Positions 55,994-64,000 of a stretch of DNA of 64,000 nt are shown here, piece by piece. The position numbers were made by a program, and so were the translations under genes. The first letter of the stretch is position 1. Every line of letters starts with the position of its first letter. The stretch is from assembly GCF_001467025.1 (NCBI RefSeq), contig NZ_LNXV01000029.1, forward strand, positions 444,105 to 508,104, given 5' to 3'. The stretch comes from Legionella brunensis (GTDB taxonomy: Bacteria; Pseudomonadota; Gammaproteobacteria; Legionellales; Legionellaceae). The notes below the pieces were generated by a model. The model saw only the letters and a program-made list of their open reading frames with translations. It did no database searches and was not told the DNA's origin.

Positions 55994-57234
55994 GCAAATA
56001 CCTCTTTTACTTTGTGCAGTGCTTTTACACACCGATCGATTTCTTCTTTCGTATTGTAGAAGGATAAAGAAATACGACTGGTTGCCGCGACACCCAAAAA
56101 ATCCATCAATGGCATCGTGCAGTGGTGTCCACTACGAATAGCAATTCCTGCAGAATCTAAAATAGTACCAATATCATGGGCATGAATTTTTCCATGCACA
56201 AAAGAAATGATGGGGACTTTTTGTTTGGCAGTACCAACAATGTTAAATCCTTTTACCGATTGCACAGCAAGAGTCGCATAATCAAGCAAATGAGCTTCAT
56301 AAGCAGCAATTGCTTCCATATCTAAAGACCACAAATAATCAATGGCAGCGCCTAAGCCAATTGCACCAGCAATATTTGGGGTCCCTGCCTCAAACTTATG
56401 AGGGAGCTGGGCATAATCGGTGGACTCCAAAGTGACATAGTTAATCATTTCACCGCCACCTTGATAGGGCGCCATGTCATCTAATAATTGTTCTTTGCCC
56501 CACAAAATGCCAATTCCAGTAGGTCCATACATCTTATGGCCTGAAAAGGCATAAAAATCACAACCTAATGCCTGGACATCAACAGGCAAATGAGCCGTTG
56601 CTTGGGCCCCGTCTAAAAGAACCAAAGCACCATAGGCATGTGCCATTTCAATCATTTTTTTAACTGGGTTAATAGTTCCCAATGCATTAGAAACATAATT
56701 GATAGCGACAAATTTCGTATTTTCACTTAACTTGGCTTCAAACTCATCCAACAGTACGTCCCCATCAATAGAAATGGGAGCAACTTGCAGACGAGCGCCT
56801 GTCTTTTTGCACACCATTTGCCAAGGCACGATATTAGAATGATGTTCCATGTGAGTAATTAAAATTTCTTCGCCAGGTAATATGCGTGGTGCTACAAAAC
56901 TTTGAGCAACCAAATTAATGCCTTCTGTCGCACCACGAACAAAAATACATTCACGTGCAGATTTAGCGTTAATAAACCGATGCACTTTATTACGAGCAGC
57001 TTCAAATTGTTGGGTAGCTCGCACACTTAACGCATGGACACCCCGGTGAACATTAGAATTGTCATATTCATAATAATGAGTGATGGCATCAATGACTGAT
57101 TGTGGTTTTTGTGTTGTTGCTGCATTGTCTAAATAAGTCAATGGATAGTCATTGATAGTTTGTTTAAGCACTGGAAAATCATTGCGAATTGCTCCGATAT
57201 CCAGGGTCTCAATTAAAGCTGTTGCTGTACTCAT
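55990..57234 (-). CDS. sufS: Cysteine desulfurase SufS
   Basis: SufS takes sulfur from cysteine for cluster assembly. The start is ATG 57232-57234 behind GAGGTGAT (414 residues); the longer frame has no such site. PLP-Lys is in FSGHKMYGPTGIG and the persulfide Cys in IRSGHHCTMPLMDFLG. The first segments (LDNAATTQKPQSVID; NVHRGVHALS) are typical of group II desulfurases. Confidence 0.95.
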   Translation of the reverse strand: MSTATALIETLDIGAIRNDFPVLKQTINDYPLTYLDNAATTQKPQSVIDAITHYYEYDNSNVHRGVHALSVRATQQFEAARNKVHRFINAKSARECIFVRGATEGINLVAQSFVAPRILPGEEILITHMEHHSNIVPWQMVCKKTGARLQVAPISIDGDVLLDEFEAKLSENTKFVAINYVSNALGTINPVKKMIEMAHAYGALVLLDGAQATAHLPVDVQALGCDFYAFSGHKMYGPTGIGILWGKEQLLDDMAPYQGGGEMINYVTLESTDYAQLPHKFEAGTPNIAGAIGLGAAIDYLWSLDMEAIAAYEAHLLDYATLAVQSVKGFNIVGTAKQKVPIISFVHGKIHAHDIGTILDSAGIAIRSGHHCTMPLMDFLGVAATSRISLSFYNTKEEIDRCVKALHKVKEVFA

Positions 57235-57239
57235 AGCTA

Positions 57240-58502
57240 TCACCTCAATTGCTGATTTAATAAGGTTCCCATCCAATCAGCTAAAGTCCGATTAGGAACT
57301 AAACGCAAATTATCAGCAGTAAACGCATGAATTAAATAACTACTCGCCTCCTGCCTATTAATCCCGCGCGTGGCCAAGTAAAATAAGGCTTCTTCATCTA
57401 ACTGCCCTACCGTTGCACCATGGGTACAAATTACATCATCAGCAAAAATTTCTAATTGCGGTTTTGTATCAATTTCAGCTTGCGCGGATAACAACAGATT
57501 TTTATTTTGTTGTTTGGCCTCAGTATGTTGGGCATCTTTCGCCACGATCACTTTTCCATTAAATACGGCTCGGGAACGGCCAGCTAAAATTCCCTTATAG
57601 TCTTGTTCGCTATGGCAATTGGGTACCAAATGTTGGACGGTTGTATGATGGTCAATATGCTGCCCATCAGTCGGCGCATAAATACCATTCAGTAGACACT
57701 CGGCTCCCTCGCTTTGGAGACACAAATGAATATCACCGCGCACTAACTTTCCACCAAGACTCAACGAGTGACTGTGAAATTGGCTATTCTCCTCCTGCTG
57801 CACAGAGATTTGGCCAATGTGATAAGCCACCTTACTCTCACGCTGAATTTTATAGTGCACTAACTTGGCACGACTCGCCATGCGTATTTCAGTAATGGTA
57901 TTTGTAAAATAGCTAGACTGCTCAGCTCCACGATAATCTTCAATAACGGTAGCTTCACTTCCTGCCTCAACAACTATCAAATGACGGCTATGAACTGCTT
58001 GGTCCTTATCTTGCCAATGGGAAATAACTATTGGTTCTTCAATAGCAATACCTGCAGGAATATAAATTACAACACCAGTATGCAACAGAGCCGTATTTAA
58101 TGCATGAAAACCATGTTCATGTTTCAATAGCTTATCAAAATAAGGCTTTATTTTTTCTTCATGCTGATTTAATGCTTGAAATAGCGGCTGTATAACAACG
58201 CCTACAGGCAATTGCTTAACAAGTTCTTCAACACCAAAAACATGACCATTTTGGATAATAATTTGCCCACCAACAGGAACATCTGACTTTATAATTTCCG
58301 CAGTTTCTTTCGCTTGCGGTCTGCCAAATTGTTGCTGTAATAGTGTATCCACCACAGTATATTTCCAATCTTCATGATGTCGACTGGGAAAACCATAGAA
58401 AGTCAGTTCACGCAAGCTTTTTGTCTGTAACTCGGCCACCCAAGGAATTGTTGACAATCCTTCTTTTGCTTGCTTTTGATAAAAATCAAGAACTTCGTTC
58501 AT
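57240..58502 (-). CDS. sufD: SUF system scaffold subunit SufD
   Basis: The 420-residue protein is a right-handed beta-helix partner of SufB. Landmarks are HHEDWKYT near the start, [15 protein letters not shown], and the C-terminal family segment [27 protein letters not shown] with [13 protein letters not shown]. It overlaps sufC by 4 bases (ATGA) and ends inside the sufS ribosome-binding region. Confidence 0.95.
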   Translation of the reverse strand: MNEVLDFYQKQAKEGLSTIPWVAELQTKSLRELTFYGFPSRHHEDWKYTVVDTLLQQQFGRPQAKETAEIIKSDVPVGGQIIIQNGHVFGVEELVKQLPVGVVIQPLFQALNQHEEKIKPYFDKLLKHEHGFHALNTALLHTGVVIYIPAGIAIEEPIVISHWQDKDQAVHSRHLIVVEAGSEATVIEDYRGAEQSSYFTNTITEIRMASRAKLVHYKIQRESKVAYHIGQISVQQEENSQFHSHSLSLGGKLVRGDIHLCLQSEGAECLLNGIYAPTDGQHIDHHTTVQHLVPNCHSEQDYKGILAGRSRAVFNGKVIVAKDAQHTEAKQQNKNLLLSAQAEIDTKPQLEIFADDVICTHGATVGQLDEEALFYLATRGINRQEASSYLIHAFTADNLRLVPNRTLADWMGTLLNQQLR

Positions 58503-59251
58503 GCCTGTTCCATCTCCTCAAGCCAACTGTACCCTTTTTCTTCTAACTCAAGGGCCAAAGACTTGTCTCCCGATTTGATAATACGTCCATTGGCTAATAC
58601 ATGTATGAAATCGGGTTCAATATAGTTTAAAAGTCGCTGATAGTGGGTCACCAAGATAATGCCTCGCTCAGGAGAGCGCATGGCATTCACACCCTGCGAA
58701 ATAATTCGCAAGGCATCGATATCTAAACCAGAATCTGTTTCATCTAGAATTGCAAGTTTAGGTTCAAGCGCTATCATCTGCAAAATTTCATTGCGCTTTT
58801 TCTCACCACCGGAAAAACCTTCATTAATACTACGATATAAAAAACTTTCATCCATATCTAACAATTGGCATTTTTCGCGAATGAAACTTAAAAACTCAAT
58901 GGCATCAAGCGTTTTTTTACCCTGTCCTTTGCGTACCGCATTGACTGAGGCTTTAAGAAAATTGATGTTGGTAACACCTGGAATTTCTACCGGATACTGG
59001 AAAGACATAAAAATACCAGCTTGAGCACGTTCTTCTGGAGACAAATGCAATAAGTCTTGACCAAGATAGTTAATCTTGCCACCAGTTACTTCGTAGGCGG
59101 GATGTCCTGCTAAAACTTTTGACAAAGTACTTTTACCAGAACCATTAGGTCCCATAATCGCATGAACTTCGCCTGGTATTATATTTAAATTTATCCCTTT
59201 TAAGATGGGTTGCGCATTAATTGCGACATTTAATTGCTCAATTGTTAACAT
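58499..59251 (-). CDS. sufC: SUF system ATPase SufC
   Basis: The 250-residue ABC ATPase energises the SufBCD scaffold. Walker A is [12 protein letters not shown], the signature is [11 protein letters not shown], and Walker B is [14 protein letters not shown]; the usual SufC Q-loop [13 protein letters not shown] is also present. It starts 1 base after sufB. Confidence 0.96.
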   Translation of the reverse strand: MLTIEQLNVAINAQPILKGINLNIIPGEVHAIMGPNGSGKSTLSKVLAGHPAYEVTGGKINYLGQDLLHLSPEERAQAGIFMSFQYPVEIPGVTNINFLKASVNAVRKGQGKKTLDAIEFLSFIREKCQLLDMDESFLYRSINEGFSGGEKKRNEILQMIALEPKLAILDETDSGLDIDALRIISQGVNAMRSPERGIILVTHYQRLLNYIEPDFIHVLANGRIIKSGDKSLALELEEKGYSWLEEMEQA

Positions 59252-59252
59252 A

Positions 59253-60701
59253 TCAACCTACTGCTCCTTCCAAACTGATACCTAATAATTTAGTAGCTTC
59301 CACCGCAAACTCCATAGGTAGCTCTTTTAATACTTGTTTACAAAAACCATTCACAATCATTGACACCGCATCTTCGGTATCGATACCCCGTTGTTGGCAA
59401 TAAAATAATTGTTCCTCGCTAATTTTTGAGGTTGTGGCTTCATGTTCTACTTGTGCCGTTGGATTCTTAACTTCGATATAAGGGAATGTATGCGCTGAAC
59501 ACTCACTCCCCATTAGCATGGAGTCACATTGCGTATAATTACGAGCATTCGTCGCGGTAGGCGCGATACGCACTAAACCACGGTAAGCATTGTGAGCACG
59601 ACCGGCACTAATCCCTTTAGAAATAATTGTAGAGCGAGTATTTTTGCCGAGGTGAATCATTTTCGTTCCTGTATCGGCCTGTTGCAGATTATTAGTCAAT
59701 GCCACAGAATAAAATTCGCCAACTGAATCATCCCCCTGCAAAATCACGCTCGGGTATTTCCAGGTAATGGCTGAGCCCGTTTCTATCTGCGTCCAGGAAA
59801 TTTTAGAACGCTTACCTCGGCAAGCACCGCGTTTGGTGACGAAATTATAAATTCCACCCTTACCTTCTTTATCCCCTGGATACCAATTTTGCACAGTTGA
59901 ATATTTAATTTGCGCACCATCCAAAGCAACCAGTTCAACCACAGCGGCATGCAATTGATTTTCATCACGCATTGGCGCGGTACAGCCCTCTAGATAAGAC
60001 ACATAACTGTCACTGTCGGCAATAATTAAAGTACGCTCAAACTGTCCTGTGGATGCCGCATTAATACGGAAATAGGTCGATAACTCCATAGGGCAACGAA
60101 CACCCTTCGGGATATAAACAAAAGAGCCGTCGCTAAACACAGCCGAATTAAGAGCCGCATAGAAATTATCACGATAAGGAACTACGGAACCTAAATATTG
60201 GCGAAGTAAATCCGGATACTTATGCACTGCCTCAGAAAAAGGACAGAAAATAACCCCTACCTCAGCCAATTTTGCTTTGAAGGTAGTAGCAACAGAAACG
60301 CTGTCAAACACGGCATCGACCGCTACACCAGCAAGCATTTCTTGTTCTTTTAAAGGAATGCCCAACTTTTCATAAGTCTTTAATAATTCGGGATCAACTT
60401 CATCAAGACTTTTTGGTGCATCTTTTTTACTCTTGGGGGCTGAATAATAAGAAATGGCCTGATAGTCTATTGGAGGGTAGTGGACACTAGACCATTCTGG
60501 CTGAGGCATTGTTTGCCAATACTCAAAAGCCTTCAAACGCCATTTGAGTAAAAATTCAGGTTCACCCTTTACGGCCGATAAACGACGAATGATTTCTTCA
60601 TTTAAACCAGGTTCAAATGTATCTACTTCAATGTCGGTCACAAAACCATGTTGATATTCCCTTTCAAGTAGGGAATTAATTTGTTCATTGCTTTTAGCCA
60701 T
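59253..60701 (-). CDS. sufB: SUF system scaffold subunit SufB
   Basis: The 482-residue protein builds the nascent cluster with SufC and SufD. The start is ATG 60699-60701 behind GGAG, overlapping the regulator gene by 8 bases. Signatures are the [12 protein letters not shown] and [21 protein letters not shown] blocks, and [14 protein letters not shown] [12 protein letters not shown] in the C-terminal beta-helix, with late Cys residues ([18 protein letters not shown]). Confidence 0.96.
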   Translation of the reverse strand: MAKSNEQINSLLEREYQHGFVTDIEVDTFEPGLNEEIIRRLSAVKGEPEFLLKWRLKAFEYWQTMPQPEWSSVHYPPIDYQAISYYSAPKSKKDAPKSLDEVDPELLKTYEKLGIPLKEQEMLAGVAVDAVFDSVSVATTFKAKLAEVGVIFCPFSEAVHKYPDLLRQYLGSVVPYRDNFYAALNSAVFSDGSFVYIPKGVRCPMELSTYFRINAASTGQFERTLIIADSDSYVSYLEGCTAPMRDENQLHAAVVELVALDGAQIKYSTVQNWYPGDKEGKGGIYNFVTKRGACRGKRSKISWTQIETGSAITWKYPSVILQGDDSVGEFYSVALTNNLQQADTGTKMIHLGKNTRSTIISKGISAGRAHNAYRGLVRIAPTATNARNYTQCDSMLMGSECSAHTFPYIEVKNPTAQVEHEATTSKISEEQLFYCQQRGIDTEDAVSMIVNGFCKQVLKELPMEFAVEATKLLGISLEGAVG

Positions 60702-61155
60702 GACTAACTCCACTTGCCAACTGCCTAATACGATCTATTTCAACCGCCTGGAGTGTTGGTTTTGCCAGCATTTCCAAACTAACACTATCAAGTGCTGTTT
60801 CTATAGCCTGGCTTATTAACCGCCAATTACCTTGAATATGACATACCCCCTGTAGAGAGCATTCATTAGGCTGTAAACTGCATTCTGTTAATCCACGCTG
60901 CTCATCCAGTGCATAAATAATTTGTGCCACTGAAATCTCGGATGCAGATCGCTGTAAACGATAACCACCAGCCACACCACGCACAGATGTTAATAGCTTT
61001 GCGGCAGTCAAGCGTTTTAATATCTTACTCACTGTAGGAACTGTCAGGTGGGTATGTAATGCGATATCACGAGCATTGCACAATGCTTGTGAATGTTTAG
61101 CAAGATACACCATGACAACTGTTCCATAATCAGCCAATTTGCTGATGCGCAGCAT
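60694..61155 (-). CDS. Rrf2-family SUF regulator (IscR-like)
   Basis: The 153-residue regulator has the winged-helix Rrf2 N-terminus [20 protein letters not shown] and recognition part [19 protein letters not shown]. Cys92, Cys99 and Cys105 with His106 match the Fe-S ligand pattern of IscR. It should sense cluster status and regulate its own operon, sufBCDSUT. Two matched 23-bp elements upstream (61175-61197, 61211-61233) are its likely operators. Confidence 0.93.
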   Translation of the reverse strand: MLRISKLADYGTVVMVYLAKHSQALCNARDIALHTHLTVPTVSKILKRLTAAKLLTSVRGVAGGYRLQRSASEISVAQIIYALDEQRGLTECSLQPNECSLQGVCHIQGNWRLISQAIETALDSVSLEMLAKPTLQAVEIDRIRQLASGVSHG

Positions 61156-61174
61156 AACACCCCCACGCCCAATA

Positions 61175-61233
61175 ATCTAGTACTAAATAAGTCTTATTTT
61201 ATTACTCTTAATATAGTACTAAAATGGTTCTAT
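61175..61233 (-). promoter_or_regulatory. Two IscR-type-1-like operator candidates
   Basis: Two 23-bp elements, 36 bases apart centre to centre, both read ATA-R-GAM-N3-TTTAGTACTA-K-AT on the minus strand (61175-61197 and 61211-61233). They share TTTAGTACTA and the ATA(A/G)GA start and lie 20-78 bases upstream of the Rrf2 regulator start. Confidence 0.6.
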
Positions 61234-61352
61234 TTGAAGCAAACACGAATAATACTCTATTTTGAAGGGTTTAGCCAATGGGGATGAGCCTAATTATTTA
61301 ACTTTAACTCCCAAAAAGACTGTCCTGAGAGAAACTATAGATAAATCGATTC

Positions 61353-61372
61353 CTTAATATTAACTTAAGCTT
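61353..61372 (+). promoter_or_regulatory. PmrA box (best match in window)
   Basis: The first half is a perfect CTTAATATT, then spacer AA, then CTTAAGCTT (7 of 9). A -10-like TAAAGT (61380-61385) starts after 7 bases; the ATG of the gene at 61428 is 55 bases beyond the box end. Confidence 0.75.
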
Positions 61373-61427
61373 TCGATGGTAAAGTTTTGCCCTATTTTGG
61401 TTAAAATAAGTTAAACCGAGTAATATT

Positions 61428-62510
61428 ATGCCTTTGAATCCTAATGAGTTGACCCCCTTAATTCTCCCAACAGACGAAAATAATTTGGAAGAAAAATTAG
61501 AAAATGCTGAAAGAATTCGAAAAGAATTAATAACGATACTAGATAAATTCGAGAATAACACAAATAGTGCCATTGCCTGGTTAGTACCGGTAAATACTTC
61601 AACAAGTATTTTTCCAGAATTTGTATCTCCTGGGCAGCGCCTATCAGCCAGTGCAGTTTCTGCTCTAGCTGCATCGCTTGCCAACTCACTTGGCTCCGTG
61701 TGGCAAAATTATGATAAAACCGGTTCTACAAAATGTTGCAGTTTTAAATCATTTATTGATTTTATCAAATCACCCATTGGAGCCCCAGTTTTTAGTTACA
61801 GCATGTTGCTTTGTTTTAAAACTTTGGGAGACTTTGCTCCTGAGTTGCCGGACAACCCTGCTATGCTCAGCCTTATTGGAGCTATCTTTGCAGTGTCATT
61901 GTCCAATGGAGTTCTAACACATTTAGGCGCAAAGAGTGAAGTTAATCCACTGTTTAAGATAACACGCAAAGATGTAGCTAATGGAATGATTGCGTTTATT
62001 AGCGCCGCTGGTTTTCTTGCTCAAATTGATCGTATGCTCAAAATGAATATGGATCCCACCACTTATGAAACATTTGGTCCCTATATGTTGCCAGCTGAAG
62101 CAGCAATAGGATTAGTTTGTGGTGTATTACGTCTAATTATTCCGGCTACTGTAAGATCTTCTAATGATAAAGAAGATGCTCTGTTAATAATGAATAAAAT
62201 CAAGCAAAACTGGGATGAAATCAATAAACACATACGCTTTACTGGTAATCTCATTTACATCTCTGGCTTAGCTATCGAGGCGAATAAATTATTAGATCAA
62301 GAAGCTGCGACCATCCTCATTTCTGCAATATTAGCAGGGCCTGTAGTAGCTACTGTCATTGACAAAGTAACTTCTTGTTCGAAAGCGACAACCACTTCCG
62401 ACTTAATAACATCTAGCGCAGTCAACTCACCTATTTTTGGTAAGACAGAGAATAATATTAACGGTACAGAAGAAAAAGAGGTCAATGAATATCATGTCGA
62501 CATGTTATAA
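61428..62510 (+). CDS. Polytopic membrane protein, PmrA-regulated effector candidate
   Basis: The 360-residue protein starts with a 60-residue polar, helical region (ENNLEEKLENAERIRKELITILDKFE), then has about six to seven hydrophobic stretches (AVSALAASLANSLG, SYSMLLCFKTLG, LSLIGAIFAVSLSNGVL, GMIAFISAAGFLAQI, AAIGLVCGVLRLIIPA, AATILISAILAGPVVATVI). A polar tail ends in an acidic GTEEKEVNEYHVDML. No family is recognised. The upstream PmrA-like box suggests PmrA-controlled expression, as for many Dot/Icm substrates. The next gene starts inside its last codons. Confidence 0.75.
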   Translation: MPLNPNELTPLILPTDENNLEEKLENAERIRKELITILDKFENNTNSAIAWLVPVNTSTSIFPEFVSPGQRLSASAVSALAASLANSLGSVWQNYDKTGSTKCCSFKSFIDFIKSPIGAPVFSYSMLLCFKTLGDFAPELPDNPAMLSLIGAIFAVSLSNGVLTHLGAKSEVNPLFKITRKDVANGMIAFISAAGFLAQIDRMLKMNMDPTTYETFGPYMLPAEAAIGLVCGVLRLIIPATVRSSNDKEDALLIMNKIKQNWDEINKHIRFTGNLIYISGLAIEANKLLDQEAATILISAILAGPVVATVIDKVTSCSKATTTSDLITSSAVNSPIFGKTENNINGTEEKEVNEYHVDML

Positions 62511-63054
62511 AAATTTGATGGTAAAAGGTTTAGTTACCCTATTGTTTTTAGGGTGCTGCACCGCATTCGCAGCTAATAAGCAAACTAATATTGCTGCACA
62601 CTCTACTAATTTTATGTTTTTGCAAAACGCAGAAACTGGTGTATTAAAATTAACCCCTCAAGAAGGGAGTTATCAGCTAGTACTACAAAATGTACAACCT
62701 TATGTGACTTATTTTTCAGACCGTCCCAAAAGAATGACGGGCTTAATGTCTATAGAGAGTTTTTTAAAGGAGTGGCAGAGTAATACAAAGAACGGATTTA
62801 AAAACGATGCACCTAATGTTGGAATAGAGGGTATAAAATTACATGCATTTTCAAATGGCCAAACAGTTAGCGTAGTTATGGTACTTAGTAATCCAATATA
62901 CGATAAAAATGCTAACACACTAACTTATATGGCACATGAATTGAATACCAAAGAAGGAGAAATTAAGAAGGATATAAAACTAAACAATCTCGTTTTATTT
63001 ATCGATAATATTGATAGTTGTCCTAGTTGCTGTTGTGGCTTTAGTATTAACTAA
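62485..63054 (+). CDS. Secreted hypothetical protein with Cys-rich tail
   Basis: The start is ATG 62485 behind AGAGGT, overlapping the preceding gene by 26 bases (189 residues). The N-terminus MNIMSTCYKNLMVKGLVTLLFLGCCTAFAANK is a Sec signal peptide, cleaved probably after AFA. The mature domain is predicted beta-rich and resembles no family I know. The C-terminus is unusual: SCPSCCCGFSIN, four Cys in eight residues just before the end. The overlap indicates co-expression with the membrane protein. Confidence 0.7.
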   Translation: MNIMSTCYKNLMVKGLVTLLFLGCCTAFAANKQTNIAAHSTNFMFLQNAETGVLKLTPQEGSYQLVLQNVQPYVTYFSDRPKRMTGLMSIESFLKEWQSNTKNGFKNDAPNVGIEGIKLHAFSNGQTVSVVMVLSNPIYDKNANTLTYMAHELNTKEGEIKKDIKLNNLVLFIDNIDSCPSCCCGFSIN

Positions 63055-63151
63055 ACTGAAAAATAAAGATAAAAGCATTAAATAATGAGTACTAATACAT
63101 CTAGATTTTTTGAGTAACCATTTTATGGTACGATTGCTTCAATCAATTTTT

Positions 63152-63178
63152 AAAATCACATAATAATTATGCGATTTT
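63152..63178. promoter_or_regulatory. 27-bp near-perfect palindrome upstream of SDR
   Basis: Arms AAAATCACATAAT and ATTATGCGATTTT around one central base differ from perfect symmetry at one position. It lies 20 bases before the SDR start and 98 bases after the preceding stop; operator or terminator roles are both possible. Confidence 0.55.
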
Positions 63179-63198
63179 CGTATTAGTACTTGAACCTT

Positions 63199-63911
63199 AT
63201 GAGAACGTTTTTAATTACAGGGTGTTCAAAAGGGATTGGGCTTGCAACAGCAAAACATTTAGCAGCTCTTAACTATCAAGTAATCGGTATCGCCAGAAAT
63301 AAGCCTGAGAAATTTGAAGGCATTTTTTATCAGTCTGATTTAAGCAATCATAATGAAACTATAGATGTTTTTAATAGGATTAAAAATAATTATCAGATTG
63401 ACGGTATCATCAACAACGTTGGGAATGTTAATCCTCAATTATTGGAAGAGTTAACCCTTGACTCCTTTTTTGAAGTGATTGATTTAAATTTAAGACCAGC
63501 CATTCAAGCCGCACAGACCTTTGTCCCATCCATGAGAAAAAATGCGTGGGGTAGGATTGTTAATATTTCAAGCCGAGCAATGCTTGGAAAAGCTGGAAGA
63601 TCTAGCTACAGTTCAGCAAAAGCAAGTATAGTTGCCTTAACTCGCACTTGGGCTTTGGAGCTTGCTAAAGATGGAGTTACTGTTAATGCAGTGGCACCAG
63701 GACCTATCGAAACAGAAGGCTTTTTAAAAACTACCCGTCAAATAGCATTGAAAAACAAAAACTACTCGATATTATTCCAATGAAAAGAACGGGTTATCCC
63801 GAAGAAATTGCCTATGCGGTAGGTTTTTTTCTTGATAACAAAGCAAGTTTTATTACGGGCCAAACCCTTTTTGTTGATGGCGGTGGGAGTATCGGTATTA
63901 CTCAGACTTAG
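63199..63911 (+). pseudogene. Short-chain dehydrogenase/reductase with frameshift
   Basis: Residues 1-180 form a normal SDR: FLITGCSKGIGLATAKHLA, INNVGNVNPQ, NISSRAMLGKAGRSSYSSAKAS with Tyr and Lys, and VNAVAPGPIETEGF. At the A-run 63740-63742 the frame then runs into a stop at 63781-63783. Adding one A (giving CAAAATAG) restores QNSIEKQKLLDIIPMKRTGYPEEIAYAV and the SDR end ITGQTLFVDGGGSIGITQT, stopping at 63911. It is either a recent pseudogene or a sequencing error in a homopolymer. Confidence 0.85.
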
Positions 63912-64000
63912 AGAGAGTGTTCATCTAACTGTGTCACCTCATTGATTATCTAAGTGTCAGGTTCATACGGTCTTCAAAATAAATATGAAGCTGAGACGCG

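Noticed and set aside
1..64000. tRNA, rRNA, CRISPR arrays, insertion sequences or integrases
   Set aside because: I scanned for cloverleaf ends, spaced direct repeats and transposase motifs and saw none that I could support; a tool-based scan would be decisive.

Overview
The window looks like a chromosomal segment of a Legionella species, probably not L. pneumophila itself. The evidence is low GC content, a LetS sensor kinase, AnkK/LegA5-like and other ankyrin proteins with eukaryotic features, several orphan effector-like genes, and a housekeeping gene order (gltX-letS-pfp-pilin; dapA next to a BamC-like lipoprotein; bdhA-adc-motAB) that I associate with Legionella. This is read from the sequence and from knowledge of the families; no database search was run.

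Layout. 1-8.8 kb is an accessory block: a partial unknown gene, an alpha/beta hydrolase, membrane and soluble orphans, a small WYL-like protein, and two adjacent pentapeptide-type proteins, the second with a Cys-His-Asp protease/transglutaminase-like triad. 8.8-16.2 kb holds gltX, letS (the histidine kinase of the differentiation/virulence switch), PPi-dependent phosphofructokinase, a type IV pilin, bolA and yjbQ. 17-23.4 kb holds an APC permease, pheA, then kdsB-trm112-tsaB-yoaA-fdxA on the minus strand. 23.4-26.7 kb is a rearranged patch: a glutathionyl-hydroquinone reductase and an unknown gene, each with a degenerate second copy of its edges, and a MazF-type toxin-antitoxin module sitting where the second copy of the unknown gene should be. 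26.7-33.7 kb holds a MATCAP/QEGLA-type metallopeptidase, a BamC-like mini-lipoprotein, dapA, ketone-body genes (bdhA, adc) and motAB. 34-40.2 kb holds an internally duplicated unknown protein, a thiolase and a complete cydP-cydA-cydB-cydX oxidase set ending in a strong terminator. 40.2-45.2 kb is a second accessory block: an Stv-like protein with a bipartite nuclear-localisation-like motif, VOC and HIT proteins, a K+ channel, and an AnkK-type kinase/ankyrin protein. 45.3-50.8 kb holds two 4-TM paralogues, an AddB-like PD-(D/E)XK repair protein and two NAD-binding epimerase-like proteins. 50.8-54.2 kb has an unknown protein and a 14-repeat ankyrin protein. 54.2-61.2 kb is a SUF operon (Rrf2 regulator-sufBCDSUT) with epmA appended. 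The end holds a polytopic orphan, a secreted Cys-tailed protein and a frameshifted SDR.

How the parts relate. The strongest new observation is regulatory: three effector-like genes (minus-strand gene starting at 5572, minus-strand gene starting at 41254, plus-strand gene starting at 61428) each carry a tandem TTAAT-N6-TTAAT element resembling the PmrA box, 43-56 bases upstream of the start codon. In all three a -10-like hexamer follows exactly 7 bases after the box. This suggests a co-regulated set of Dot/Icm substrates scattered among housekeeping genes. Other points of interest are the decayed tandem duplication around the toxin-antitoxin module, a T9G9 tract at the antitoxin ribosome-binding position, and the stripped-down BamC homologue.
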